A stretch of 64,000 nt of DNA from NCBI GenBank assembly GCA_029959085.1, contig JARWIR010000008.1, positions 8,432,001 to 8,496,000 on the forward strand. Direction: 5' to 3'. The DNA is from Nemophila menziesii (taxonomy: Eukaryota > Streptophyta > Magnoliopsida > Boraginales > Hydrophyllaceae). Made by a program: the position numbers and the translations under genes. Every line of letters starts with the position of its first letter. Within the stretch, counting starts at the first letter, position 1. Below are positions 42,545 to 55,693 of this stretch, in pieces. The notes under the pieces are model-generated. The model saw only the letters and a list, made by a program, of their open reading frames with translations, was not told the origin of the DNA and did no database searches.

Positions 42545-43048
42545 TCTAATAGTAGTGTTCAAAAGTAAAAGTGAAAAGATAAGGAACAGCAATATTTATG
42601 TGGTTTGCCCAACAATGACTGCCTCCATAAAGTAATTCACTATAATCACTCATACTCTTACAACTTGGTTTAGTAAGGATAAACTTAAAACTCTCTCACA
42701 GAAAAGAAAAAATAAAGAACTCTCTCATTCACCCAATACTCTAATTACTATAAGATCGTTACACACTCACAATAAACTAGGACATGAATCTAACTCTTGG
42801 ATTTTTTGTGTCTCTCTTCTTTTTCTCTCTTCTTTTTCTCTCTTCTTTTTCTTGTCTTCAACCATCACCATATGTTGCCTATTTATAGGCATTCAAAACC
42901 CAATCAACCAATGAATTCATTTACCTTGGAAGAATTCATACCTTTCAAAATTTCAAGACTAACATATATCTCAAGATTACTTGGTTTCCCAAGAAACCCT
43001 TTAGTATTTATCAAGGCATTAATTCATGGATGTGAGTTAAACCTCAAC
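42545..43048 (-). repeat. LTR of a copia remnant (minus strand)
   Basis: Begins TGTTGAGGTTTAACTC at 43048, right after a purine run (minus strand 43063-43049) that serves as polypurine tract. It contains the TATA box CTATAAATAGGC near 42887-42896. The left end is approximate. Confidence 0.65.
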
Positions 43049-43063
43049 AATTCCTCCCTTGAC

Positions 43064-43929
43064 GAGCATCCCCAAACACCTTGATCATATCGGAGAGAAA
43101 AAATTTCTTCTTGTTCTCCTTGACTTGTTCTGTACAATCAATCAACGCTCAATCACCAGCGCTTCTATCACCAACTCAAATAGCTCGACCCTATAAGAAA
43201 TATATATTCTTTGCATTGATTTTTCCACTCGATATGAACCAGTCATGTTTAAAAACTTTACACTGATTATCTTGACCGGTGTATCAATATCTATGTGATG
43301 TCAACAACCCTAACGCAGTGATGTTGCTACAACTCAATGGTACATATCTCACATCTAAAAGGGTTCAGGCATCACCAATGTGTATTTTTAGGCGGACGCG
43401 TCCAACACCCTCACCCTTCATCACCTCGTTGTTTGTAGTAGTAATGTGATCAAACTTCCTGGTCAATATACAAAGTTTCAAACAAGTCTCAATCATTACA
43501 CATATGAACTGAAGTAGTCGAATCTAAGATCCATTCAAGGTTTTTTTAAATTTTAGATTAACAATATTGGTAGTCACCACCATGAATGTGACATCCTCTT
43601 CAACCAGGTTTGAACTTGATCCATCCACGATCTTGACTTTTTCATTTTATAAATATAAAATCTTTCAAGTTCTCGATCATTTGACGACAATCTTGGAGAT
43701 GGCATTTCTTACCACGACAATAATATTCCCTTTTGTTATGGTCACGGACACGAGATCGCAATCTTCCATTTTTACGTGAACCATTCTTCTCAAGACTCCT
43801 CCCTTGTTCATAATCATTGACATCAAGTGCATTCCCATTATCGTTAGTGTTTCCTTGTCCCATCATTCGTTCATTTTCACGAAAAAGTGCAGTAACATCA
43901 TCGATGTTGCCTTTTAGCTTGCTATCCAT
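43064..43929 (-). pseudogene. Copia gag and pre-integrase relic
   Basis: Minus-strand relic of a copia polyprotein. MDSKLKGNIDDVTALFRENE at 43929 leads to a degenerate zinc knuckle (CRGKKCHLQDCRQ) near 43700. After frame changes, pieces like VGRVRLKIHIGDA and LLDVRYVPLSCSN correspond to the region between protease and integrase. The remainder of pol is deleted, and the relic joins the polypurine tract and LTR directly. Confidence 0.65.
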
Positions 43930-43944
43930 TTAATTGTTATAGTT

Positions 43945-46180
43945 ATAGCTGTCTCAGCCCCTTCTAGCATTTCTAAAGCCTTTCTATTAGCCACATTATA
44001 AGACATACCATTTAGATTTAAGGACTTTTCCATATGATACGCACTCAAATCGCGATGCTTAGACAGTTGTTTTATAGATTGAGTTTGGGGTGGTGGGTCC
44101 AGATTATGTGAAATATTATTGTGTTGGGTGTTGAGCTTATGTATTTGTTCTCTATATATTGATGATTCACTACTTTATATTGTAACCTTTTTCTGAGGTA
44201 AAAGTCAATGAGAAAAAATTGAAAAGAAAAGAAATATGTGAAAAAGTAGCATGATATCTCACATAAAAAAGGGAGTCCTAGCTAGCTTAGAAAAGAAAAA
44301 TGATATTAAAAAAATGAATATGATTTGACCGGCAAAGTGGAATTTCTTATGTGATTATCTTAATGTTTTACATTGGGTTATTTGTGACGCTAATTAGTGC
44401 ATCAAAATAATTGGTTTGAGTGAGAACATCAAATGAGAGTAACTCAAGCTTTAGGCGATTCGTTGATGGCTAGTGAGGAGAGAGACAAAAGCTCTCTCTA
44501 AATTATCCAAATATACATATCATACCATCCCTAAGCCAACCTTACAACCTTACAACCTTAAATACCTTATGATTTTTTGATATGTGATCAAGAAATAATT
44601 GAACAAATGGAGAGTAGTTAGAGGGATCATTGTATACTAGTTGGGCTCAATGAATAATTTATTGCCTCCATGTTAAATTGAGTGAAAACTCTCTCCTTCG
44701 TGCATTCCAAAGAGGATCAATTTGTGAGACATCGTTTTAGGTGCATTATATTAATTGTTAAGGGATTTTCCCTATTATTTGATAGTTTCTTAATTCATGC
44801 CTTGATTTGGGAGTTTATTACTTAAAGAGCATATTTGGTATAATTTGTGTGTTAATTGTGAAGCTCTTAGGTTTATGGAATATAATTACATGCCAAATAA
44901 ATGTAAAGGAGTTAAGGAAAAAATATCCAAGGAGAAATTAGGAGTTAAAAGTAAACAAAGTTGAATTAGGAAAGGAAAAGATGCGAAATAAATCTATCAT
45001 GATGTAAAGTTGTCCAGTGTTTTGAATATTGTAGAAAATCTATTGTGAATTTGAAGGATCCCTTTGACTGAAAAATATATCTTTGAATTACGGTCGTAAC
45101 ATATAAAATACATTAAATTTCGATAAGTATCGAAGGAGTTATGACCATTTCAATATGCAGTGGTTATCCTCTTCTACAACTTAGGGATACGAATTTGAGT
45201 TGGATTAGGACTCAAGTAACTTAGCCCATACTCCAAGATTTCGACCTAACAAATATAGAAAATTATCATTGTAAATAGGTCCTTGCTCAGTTATTAATCA
45301 TTATTAGTCTTAGAGAAGATCCAGAGAAGCAAGTTGACAGTATGTATGTATCTTTTAGTTTATTTCTTTTTAGCATGAACTAATTTTCCCATAGCTTGGG
45401 TTTTACACATGTATAATCTTTGAATTCATTTTTCTTCTATCTATGTTGTTTGGGAATAACTTTTAAATTGATTGAGCTACTTATCTATTTTATATATATA
45501 TATATATATGTTTTATGTGCTTTGTTTTGTTGACTGTAGTCCTTGCTAGTGCACGAGTATAGGGTTACCATAGCAGTTGGATGGTCACCCGGAAGGGGAG
45601 TTCAATTGTAGAAACACCACATAAACGTCTAGTGTACGGTAGTGATCCCGACGGGCTTGCCTAACTAGATAGTCACTAGGGTTTGAGATTAACCACCGAT
45701 CATTGCGCAGGGTCCCCTTACCCAAGTCCCCTGGTAATTGTTAGGTTGCCACCTAAGTCCAACTTGACGGGGGTTAGGAGGAATATAGAATCATTACTAC
45801 TTACTCTAAGATCTCTAATCACCCTTGTAGCTAGAAGAATATTTAGAAGGATAAGTGCATACTAGCAGACCTAAGCTATATCTATCATCTTCATTCTTTC
45901 ATATTTATATATTTGCATTAGTAGTTTAAGAATTATTCTCTCTCCAGTATTTATCTCTTTAATATTTTGTCTTAGCAATTGATCTCTACTATGCTTTCTT
46001 TTATAAACACGATTCTAAGCTAACATACTAAATCCTTGCGAATGAATCTTACTTACTAAATGAACTTGCCAACGATCTGTAGTACTTGCAGTGAGCTTCT
46101 CATGGAAGTTAAGGGTGCGTGTCCTTATCTTTATTATATTTATTTATATCATTATTTTATCACACTCTTCCCCCCCCCCC
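43945..46180 (+). mobile_element. Athila-type remnant: 3' non-coding part plus decayed LTR
   Basis: From 43945 it follows element A's 3' region (gagtttggggtggtgggtcc near 44080, gaccggcaaagtgg near 44326, agtgaggagagaga near 44472). It then runs into an LTR of the A/C type that has lost its first arm (gagacatcg near 44731) and continues to the tatcacac end near 46171. A long C run (46168-46180) follows. Divergence from A is high, so this is an old insertion truncated on the left. Confidence 0.75.
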
Positions 46181-46202
46181 ACCATATTTTCTTTTAGTTT
46201 AA

Positions 46203-46424
46203 AGGGGGTGTTTGTTTGCACTTCTGGTTCATTAAGACACTGGATTAATCAGACTGTTTGTTTTTCCTGGCTAATTCAGATCTGAATGCCTCTTAATTGG
46301 TCTGTTTCATTAAGATTTTAAACTAAGTCTGAATCATTCAGACACTGCCTGTTAACAGAATAAGTTCTATTCAGTCGTTTATTCAGCATTCAGCACTTAT
46401 TACTTAAAAAAACAAACGCCACCT
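46203..46424. mobile_element. Tourist/PIF-Harbinger-like MITE, 222 bp
   Basis: Terminal inverted repeats AGGGGGTGTTTGTTT and AGGTGGCGTTTGTTT (about 12 of 15 match), flanked by TAA on both sides (46200-46202, 46425-46427). It has an internal inverted word (ctgaat...attcag) and no coding sequence. It sits just beyond the decayed LTR end. Confidence 0.7.
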
Positions 46425-46427
46425 TAA

Positions 46428-46545
46428 TCTCTTCTACGGCTTTATCTTAAACACAACTAGACCTGACAGACTAAATACTTGCGAACAAACTTTACTTATT
46501 ATCTATAACTTGCAAACGATATGTGTACTTGTAGTGAGTTTCTTG
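46428..46545 (+). repeat. Second copy of decayed LTR end
   Basis: ctaaatacttgcgaacaaac through tgtgtacttgtagtgag repeats the LTR segment at about 46010-46100 with many changes. It may be a partial LTR duplication or a second old insertion. Confidence 0.5.
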
Positions 46546-46647
46546 TAGTGGTATAAGATTGGACACTTAAAGGTGCCGAAGCACCAAAAAAAAACACAAA
46601 CAGACGTGAAAGCAAAGAAAAAACAATAGAACGGTGACAAAAGACTT

Positions 46648-49600
46648 CTAGCCTATTCCCGATCTACAAAAGTTGTCAGCAAAATCAAAGATTACTCTTG
46701 ATGACTCAAGAGACTCACATGCCCCATGTCTAGCTTGTTTTGCGAGCTTATCCGCCTGGCTATTGAAACTCCTCTTAATGTAATGAAAGGAGATGGGACC
46801 AAACTCAATTGCTTTTTGTTTGATCTTCCCAATAATCCAACGAATGTGCCAGTTCGCAGCTGACACCTGCTTGATACCTTGAGTAACCCCAAGGTTATCC
46901 GACAAAATTACCTTCCTATCCTCTTGGTTACCTTCACAAACTTGGACCGCCTTAAGTACAACTAATGCTTCTCCTTCCAGTGCCGAGTTGCACATAAGGT
47001 CGGTTTTTAGATATTCGTGTTCTCCTGATCTTTTGTTGTGCTTGACTATCCCAATACCTGTTGGTTCATATTTAAATTTGAATGACGAGTCACATTTTAA
47101 AACAACGTCCACCCCTTCATAAGTTATCTTTTCCTGTTCTTGAGACGACAAGTCTGTAGTAAGACTTTTTGAGGTGTTCACGTTTTTCCAATATATTCCA
47201 TGTATTTCTTTCATGAGTTTGTTGGTTGTGAAAATTATATTGTCCCTACCAATCTCTTTTCCTTCATGTAGTGCTTTCATTTTTGCCTTCCAAATATACC
47301 ATATGTTTATCATTAAATAATCTCTTATGACTTCGGTATATGTATCTATCGTTATTAGTATCCATTTGTCCAAAGAATTACAATCTTCTTCACTTATTCT
47401 AAGTTGTAAATAAGCCCCCACCCAAATTTATTTACAAATTTTACAGTGTACCAAGAGATGCTCTACTGTATTAGAGGAAGTACACCCCCAAATACATTGC
47501 TTAGAATCTACACATTTCCTTTTATATAGATTGCTTCTCGTGGGCATCACATTATTACAAGCCTTCCACATAAAGGTTTTTATCTTTTTAGGGATGTTCG
47601 AAGTCCATGTAACTTTCCAAAATTTTGAATTATATGTGTCCCTATCTTCAACTCTCTGTGGCATATCTATAACTTGTTCTTCTACTAACTTTTTGTAGCC
47701 CGTTTTCGTGTTATAGATTCCATTATTTGCTAACGGCCAAACGAAATTATCCTCATTATTATATCTATAATACGGATCCTAGTAACTAAGGATATGATAG
47801 GCCTTGGGAAAATATTGTTAATGATTTCAAGATTCTAAATATTTGTATTGGGGTAAAGAAGCTGGCTTACCTTATGTAGATTGCAACCCTTTGGTTTTTC
47901 CAGTTTCTATTCCGTATCGATACATATATCGTTCCAAATATCGATATTCTCCCTGTTTCCTATCTGATATATTCCATTTTTCTTAATAAAATCTCGTCCC
48001 TCCATTAGGCTTGCCCAACACCATGTTCTACTCTGGCAAAACTTGACATCCATGAATTTCTTTTGGTGAAAATAAATTCCTTTAAATAGATTAGCTGCTA
48101 AATTATCTGGATTTCTCATGATCCTCCACGCTTGTGCTGCTAATAGGGATGTATTCATTTTTTTGAAATCCTTGAATCCAAGACCTCCTATTATCTTTCT
48201 CCATTGCCAGTTATTCCCATGCCATCCAATTAATCCCGTTTCTTTCTCCTGAGTTCTACCAGAAATTAGAAATTGCTGACACGAGTTTTTTACAAAAAGA
48301 AACAGGAAAAGAAAATATCGACACATAATAATTAGGAATAGCCTGCAGAATAGCTTTTATAAGTACTTCTTTCCCTCCTTTTGATAGTAGCCTTGCTTTA
48401 CAGCTATCAGTGTTTTTAAATAATTTCTCCGCTATCCAATTTAAAGATTCTACTTTTGATCTCTTGTGACATAGTGGTATCCCCAGATAATTACCCAAAT
48501 CCTCTGTTTCCTTGGTGTTGACTTCCTTAGTGAAGTTGTCCCTTAATTATTGGGGTGTATCCTTGCTAAAGATTATTGCTGACTAACTGAAATTTATTTT
48601 TTGCCCTGATCTCTTGTAGTATATGTTTAAGTAGTTATTAATGGTATATACATCTGTCTCATCAAGTGTTATGAGAAAAAGTGAGTCATCCGCAAATAGA
48701 AGATGTGAAATATCAGGAAAGTTCTTATTGATTTAGATACCTTTGATAAGACCATTTTGTGTATAGTGATTCATGATACTTATAAGAGCTTATGTCATAA
48801 TCGTAAATAGAAAGGGAGAGAGAGGGTCCCCTTGCCTTAACCCCCGTTCTGGTGAAAAATTCTCAAGACGTTCACCATTAAGATTAATTTTAAAAGAAAC
48901 ATAAGTGATGGAATTTTGTATCCATGCAACCCATTGGTCACAAAAACCTAACTTCTTGAGAACTGTGATAAGGAAATTCCAGTTTACCTGGTCATATGCT
49001 TTCGCCATATCTATTTTAATGACCGCCATATGTTTCTTGTTTTTCCTTTTCCGACTCATATAAAAGGATATCTCCTGTGCTATCAATATATTATATTGGA
49101 TAGATCTTCCTTTAATAAAATTTGATTGTGTTTGGGAGACTATTGAGTTCGTAAATCCCTGTAAACGGTTAGCCAGAATCTTGGAAATAATTTTATAAAT
49201 AAGATTAACACAAGATACGGCCTATAATCTTCTAATCTTTCTTGGGGTTCACCTTTTGGAATAAAAGTTATTAAAGTGTCATTTATGTTATGTAAATTAT
49301 TATTATTATAAAAGAAATCTCTAATAAGGTCAAAGATATCATGTTTAATAATATCCTAATGTTCTTTATAGAATTTACCGTTTAATCCATCGGGTCCAGT
49401 AGCTTTAGAAGAAGAGAGTTATCTAGCCGCTCTCTCAACTTCATCTAAGGTGGGTTCTCTCGTTAGTTCATCGTTCATTTGTTGATTGACTTTCGATGAT
49501 ATATATTTTGTCGCATTTTCAATGTTCTCCATTTCCAAATATTGTTCTAGAAAGAGGGTTTTATAGTAATTATGAAAACTATATTTAATGTCTGAGGAGT

Positions 49601-50760
49601 CTTCCTGCCATGTCCCATTATCGTCTTTAATTCTCGTTATTCTATTATATTTCCTCCTTACTATGGTGAATAGCTGAAAAAACTTAGTGTTCTTATCTCC
49701 GTAAACCAACCAATTTTGCCTTGATCTATCTCCCCAATATTTCTCTTCACACGCATACCCATATTTAATCTTCTCTTTTAGATCATTTTCTTCTTCTATT
49801 AATTCGTTTGTCAGACTCATTTTGTTATTTTTGTTAACATTTCTTCTAGAAGCTTTATTTGCATTACATGATTCTTGAAAGTTTGTTTGCTCCATATCTT
49901 TAACTCCTAGATAATGTTATCTCTTTTTTTTTTAAATAATTAGTCATATGGGATTGACATTTGGTATATTCCATCCTTTTTCCACAGTGGGTCGTCAATT
50001 TTCGTTATCAAGCCAAGCAGATTCAAATTTGAAAAAATTAGATTGTCGGGTCATAGTAATATCAAAATTTATATTAAGAGGAGAATGGTTAGAATCTATT
50101 GCCGGGGGTATAAAAACTTGTGCCTCGGAAATAACTTACCCATTCATATGTTGCCATTGTTCTATCGATCCTTGTTCTTACATGTGTGTCTCCTTCCATC
50201 CTGTTGGTCCAAGTAAAAAAAAAACAACCATGAATTTTGATCTAAGAGAGAGTTACTATAAGTAAAATTCTTAAACTCATTTATGTGATTAAGGTAAGCA
50301 GGTATTTTGCTACATTTCTCATCTGTACTCAGAATATCATTGAAATCTCCTATTATAGTCCATGGTTCATTAATATTCTTGCTCCAATCCGAGATATTGT
50401 TCCATATTTTCTTTCTATCTTTGAAGTCATTAGGGGCATGTATGCAAATAACATAATAAGAAAACGGCAGTTCATTAATTTTGAAAATAACAAAAGAGGA
50501 ACAGGAAAACGTAACAAAAAGGTCCACACACGCCTGCCAAAAAACCATGAATCTGCCGGAGCGAAAGGCGTTTCCGGTAGGATCTACAAAAAAACTGTTA
50601 CCAAAACCAAGTCTTCTGACAGTGTCAAGGGAATACACTTCCCTCTACATTGTCTCACAAAAATACGCAACCACCAGTCTATAACGAACCATCAAAGCAC
50701 CAAGATGTGAAACTGTCAAGGGGGCCCGGATCCCTTGGCAATTCCAGAACAGTAAACTCA
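46648..50760 (-). pseudogene. LINE ORF2 (endonuclease, RT, zinc finger, RNase H)
   Basis: Reading the minus strand: endonuclease start MSLLFWNCQGIRAPL near 50765-50720 and IIGDFNDILST near 50375-50345; linker 49895-49419 with YGDKNTKFFQLF; RT with IKIDMAKAYDQVNWNFL near 49025, GLRQGDPLSPFLF near 48830 and a catalytic LLFADDSLFL near 48700; zinc-binding RT-associated domain 47664-47428 (KKIKTFMWKACNNVMPTRSN, C-x-W-G-C type); RNase H (RVT_3) 47421-46648 with KCDSSFKFKYEPTGIGIV, EGEALVVLKAVQ, ILSDN and FNSQADKLAKQA. The catalytic motifs I can read are still recognisable, but at least six breaks split the frame. Confidence 0.88.
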
Positions 50761-51209
50761 TATTTTCATCACTGATTTACCATTAGAGTAGCCGCCTCCC
50801 CCTTGTTCTTCATCAGCCTCTTCATTAATATAGTTCATGTCATTCTCATTATCTTCTCCAATACAGTCATTTCCAAAGTAGTTTGCCTCATCTTCATTAC
50901 TTGGATTTTCCTCCTCCTCTGGTTCCATTTCTGAGTCATACTCCTCTATTATCTTAGAGATGTCATTGATATCCTCAAACGGCTTATTTCTAGCGTATCC
51001 TTCCTCCTCATGGTCTTATTCAAGAATTCTGAACTGGTTTTCATTTATGTATCCCTGACTTTTTTCTACCACCCTGAGCTTCTTAAAGTTTCTTGTAAGA
51101 GCTTTCTTGCCGATAATATTATATTTCCTAGTTTCTTTGCTCTTGACCTCTCTTCTCCTCTTGATGTTTAGATTATTGTCTGTGAAGCCCTCAATGCTTG
51201 ACGAGCTGT
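50761..51209 (-). pseudogene. LINE ORF1, C-terminal part
   Basis: Upstream of ORF2 on the minus strand lies a basic stretch (NLNIKRRREVKSKETRKYN) followed, after one stop near 51017, by a very acidic tail (EEYDSEMEPEEEENPSNEDE) ending near 50770. Position and charge fit the end of ORF1, the RNA-binding protein of L1 elements. The N-terminal part is cut off by the solo LTR at 51210. Confidence 0.6.
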
Positions 51210-52781
51210 TGGTGGTCCTTTGTGTGTTCTTAAAATAATTCAATAAGTGAGAAAACCATAACCGCAAGTGTACGGTTGTCCCAAGTAATAATAGTGATAA
51301 ACAGGATCGTTCGCAGGGACGTTATGGTTAACTACAATGCTTATCGATTAATGAATGATTGCACTTATGAAAGCAAATAAAAGTTTTAATAGTTGATTGG
51401 TTGGTTTGTATTAATTCTAAGTATGAAAGACTAAAGTAAAAATGCAAATAATAACTAAACGCAAGTAAATAAAGGTGAGACGCAAGTATGAGCAGGCAGT
51501 ACTTGAGAAACGCAAGGGATCCTCCTAACTCTATTTCATATCATATGTTGTTTAAGGGTCAAAATGGTCAATTGACATTGGTCGGGATTCAAGAATCTTT
51601 GTACCCCCGTCAGGGTGGACTACAAAGCTATTCTAGAGTGTCACTAGTCCCGTCAGAGTAAATATGATCCACTTTCGAATGATTAAGCTAATTTACCTCA
51701 TTGGCCCTAAGATTAATTATGTTCGTCAGAATCAAATAATTTATATCTTATATTGAGTAATTAATTCCATATCTAAGCCCCCGTCAAGATGATCCACACG
51801 CCACATATGTGGAATAGCTTAGATACTAACACCTGTTCTTAGTTAGCTACTCCAAAAACAGTAAATAATCACCAATTACAGAATAATGTAAAAGACCCAA
51901 TTCGATTTAATTTATTAAAACCCAAATTCAAACATATGAAATTCAATAGTTTTAGGATTCACCCATTAAGCATTCTCAAGTACTAAGGGAAATTAGCTCA
52001 TGCTAATAGAAATTAAAACTAAATTAAAAGAAATAAGACTCATATTGTTTTACAGAAATAAAAATAAGAAAAACCTAATTTCCGGAATTAGATTCGGCTG
52101 TGAATGGAGATATAGACACTCTCCAGCTCTTCAGCTTTCTTCCGCTTCCTTCGTTGACTTCTCTCTGATGCTTTTCTTTCTGAATAATGAGTTGTATGAA
52201 AATTAGAAGTCAAAGGCTCCTTTTATAAGCTCCAAAACGGATTAGGCCTTGTCTTAAGGTTTAAGTTAAAAATTAAAAGCCCAAGTCCACTTTCTAAGCC
52301 CAAAATCCTGTAACTGCTGCACCACCTCCACTAAAACAGCTCTAGCCGATTCGTTATAACTCGATTGACCTCAAATCACTTGCTAAATTTCCGTAACTCG
52401 ATAAGGAATATAATCTCTTCAAAGGTCAGCGGCTAAATCAACTCGTAAGTGCCTCGAAATAAGCAATCTTTGGCCTGTTTTCCAGATTTACAGCTTCAAA
52501 ATATAATTCTTTTCGGGATTTATCTTCAAGCTTTGACTCCATATCACGATCTTTGACTTTCTTCTCGGATTCCTCTCCTAGCTAATATTCAAAACCTACA
52601 AAATTTCCACTAAAATACACAAGATTACGCGCAAAAGTTTAATAAATTAAAAATACTAGAAATAAAAGAGGAAATCCGGATTATTGCATATTTAGCCCAA
52701 AATTCTATCAAAATATTCAATTAAACATAAAAAAATGATGTCTCCCAAGGGTCTAAAATAAGAACAATTAGGGAGACATCA
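51210..52781 (-). repeat. Solo LTR of the element B family
   Basis: 1572 bp in minus orientation, TGGTGGTCCTTTGTG to GGGAGACATCA, flanked by GCTGT on both sides (51205-51209, 52782-52786). Tip inverted repeat at 52736-52781. No internal sequence remains, so it arose by recombination between two LTRs. It is clearly more diverged from B than B's LTRs are from each other. Confidence 0.93.
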
Positions 52782-52786
52782 GCTGT

Positions 52787-53776
52787 CTATAGTAAGATGA
52801 GCTAAGTGTTTTCCATTTGTATTGCGAGTGCCTTTATTTATATGTTATTTTATCACACTTTTTTCGCCACCAACGAGCCCCACACCAATTCACCACTCCG
52901 CCCCCTCGCCATTAGTAACCGCCCAACCCAAATGGACCTTAACCCTTTCGGACCCCCCGCCACTCGACACCCTCTCCTCTGATACCAGTTAACACAGAGG
53001 ACAAACAAAAATCAAAAGGAAGACAATGACATACCCTATCTCCATCACCTTTTAGATGAAACTATCAATGAATAAACCATATATGTGTGATTGCGTTACT
53101 ACAAACCATTATAATCAAGAAACTAAGGGAAAATAGCAGAAAAATCATAAGATTTAGCGAGGAAAATGGTATAACACCCTTGTTTTAATCCATAAAACCC
53201 TAACCGACTAAGAAGAGGGAAGAGAGCCCACATCACATACTTGTGTGTTACTCATGCACTAATTTGCCCAAGAAATAAAAAATAAAATAAATTAAAATAC
53301 AATCAATTGTAGTTTGTTTAGTAATACTAAAACTTGTAAAATAAATATGATAATTGAAAACGATTTCTTTAAACATTGTATTTTAATTACTAGTTACAAA
53401 ATGAAATATTTATATTCTTTATTCAGATATATAATTATATATCTATGGCATTTTTTTATATATGCAATTCGTAAACAAAAATAAATATATTATATTAATA
53501 AAAGTATATTATTAGAAAAAAAATAGAGTATGTATTATTGAAAATATGATATGAAAATAAATTAATCTAATTAAATATAGAAAAAGGATCTTCAATCCAT
53601 ATATGTGTATGCAAGAGTTTTTTTGTCACAAAGAAATTGAGATATTGCAATTTTTCTCAGAGTCAAGGGTTTATAAAAGACCAAAAAAACCCTCAATTAA
53701 CGACTAACATATTTTTTAAATTTCACATCTATAAACCATTAAAGTGGACATTACAAGAGCTCAAGACTAACACTAA
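52787..53776. other. Remnant-rich stretch, possible copia LTR with PBS
   Basis: No gene. 52800-52865 resembles a decayed Athila LTR end (tatttatatgttattttatcacac). On the minus strand, TGGTATCAGAG (52987-52977) is a copia-type primer binding site, and the sequence to its right up to about 53240 may be the matching LTR. The remainder is AT-rich DNA. Confidence 0.45.
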
Positions 53777-53997
53777 GGGTATGATTGGTACGCGGTAATG
53801 GACTTAGGAATGGAATACTAGTCCATGCTGAATCCCATTCATATTCTAGATATGACTTAAAAAAACTAGGGATCTTATTATCATAGAAATCTTAATCCCA
53901 TAAATATGTTAATAGCCATTCCATCCATTCCCGGTGGTATTACCTCATCCCATTACATTAGGAATGAAATTTTGTTCATAATAAACCAATATATTGT

Positions 53998-54136
53998 TAC
54001 GATCAAGCACCACCATCACCACACCACACATACACACATTCACCCCTACCACCACCACCACCACCACCACCACAACCACCACATCCACCATACTTATGCG
54101 CATATATATACACACAAACCACTACCAATTACACCA
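53998..54136 (+). repeat. C/A-rich simple repeat (CAC/CCA)
   Basis: Dominated by CAC and ACC triplets and nearly free of G on the plus strand. It resumes beyond the solo LTR at 55694, so the LTR landed inside one tract. Confidence 0.8.
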
Positions 54137-55693
54137 TGATGTCTCCCATTTGTGATGATTTAATCTTAGTTGGAGACATCATTTTTAGTGTTTTAGAAGT
54201 CTAAATACTCGATTTTCTTATGTATTAGTGCACTTTCCTATTTAGTGTCTTGATTTGATTATTTATTATTTTTAGAACATATTTGGTTTAATTGTTTGTT
54301 AATTGTGAAGCTTTAAAGATATATATGGTGATTAATTAGATACAAAATCAATTCTAAGAGATAAAGGAAAGAAGATATGCATAAAAATTGGAGATAAGGA
54401 AGGAAAAGATAAGATATGGAAAGATAAAGTTGCCAAATAAATCTGAATTCCAGCACTCACGGCCATTGAAGTGATCATAGCTCAAGATCGGCTAGGAATT
54501 TAGAAGAATGGTCTGAAGCAAAGTTATAGATCTTTCCGAGACTATCAGTTTCAACATATGGAACGCGTCAAACGAATAAGTATTGAAGGAGTTACGGCCA
54601 AAACAAAACAGCGGCAGATTATTACCTTTTCTATATTTTAGGGTTATGAATTTGAGTTGGGCTTGGAGTCCAAGTTACTTGTCTTCCACTCCAAGAAACC
54701 GAATTAGGTCTTCTAAACACCTATAAATACACCCTTTAACCTCTTTAAAAGAACCCTTGCTCAAATCTAAGGTATAGGTTTAATCCTTGCCTCCCATAAG
54801 TAAGTCCTTAATTTTATATCATTTGAGTTATTGAAGAGAGCAAGATGACATCTTTGTATCAATCTTTTAGTTTATTTCCTTCAGGTATGAACTAATTTTC
54901 CCATAACTTGGGTTTTGTATTATGTATAATCTATGAATTATATTTTCTTTCTATCTAAGTTTATTTGAGAATTATATGTTTTAATCTGATTCTAGCTACT
55001 TAACCATATGTCTGTTTTATGTGCTTTGATGTATTGTCTGTTAAACCTGATCAATTTAGGGCTTTGCTAATAGTAGTTAGATGGTCGCCCAGAAGGGGTG
55101 CCTAATTATTGAAACACCACATAAACGTCTAGAATAAGGAATTGGTCCTGACAACACCAGCCTTACTAAATAGTCATTAAGGTTTATTCTCATCACCAAT
55201 CGCCATTAGTAGGTAGGAATACACCTGGGACCCAAGTGGCGCAGGTTAACCCTTTGTGAGTTCACTCGTGATTGTGAGGTTGCCACCCTAGTTCGCTCTC
55301 CGGGGATAGGGGGATTTAGAATCTTGACTACATATCTAAGATCTATTGTCTCCCTTATAAACTGAAATTGATAAAAAGAATTAGAAGGATTAGTGCATAC
55401 TAGCATAACCTAAGCTATATCTTCCATATTTATTTTATTGTCTTTACTTTCACTTAGTTTAATTAGTCATCTCTCAATCAATCGTATTTATTTTCTGTCT
55501 TTTAATTATTAATTGCTACTCTGATTTAATTGTTCATTTGTATAACACACTAAGTCCCTGAGAACGAATTCTTCTTATCATTAACACTTGCATACGTCCT
55601 GTAATACTTGCAGTACCGTGCTTGTCTAGGTTAATTAGTGCGCTGTTTTCCAGATTTATTTATCATATTTTTATCACACCCTAGGCGACACCA
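54137..55693 (+). repeat. Solo LTR of the element A family
   Basis: 1557 bp, TGATGTCTCCC to GGCGACACCA. Tip inverted repeat TGATGTCTCC/GGAGACATCA (54137-54181). Flanks are CACCA (left) and CAACA (right), a one-mismatch target duplication. TATA box ctataaata near 54721. It is diverged from A and C copies, so it is older. Confidence 0.9.

Larger units (their letters stand above)
46560..51209 (-). mobile_element. L1-type LINE, large but decayed
   Basis: A plant L1 element on the minus strand with the end of ORF1, endonuclease, RT, zinc finger and RNase H in the usual order. The 3' end is near 46560-46600, where a hairpin GGTGC-CGAA-GCACC (46572-46585) lies next to an A run; no clear poly-A tail is seen. 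The 5' side is interrupted by a solo LTR at 51210. Stops and frameshifts show it is dead. Confidence 0.85.

Noticed and set aside
46168..46180. Run of C after a decayed LTR as a biological signal
   Set aside because: A homopolymer of this kind may be an assembly or sequencing artefact; nothing else supports it.
53906..54139. Histidine-rich 77-codon frame
   Set aside because: Simple translation of a CAC microsatellite.
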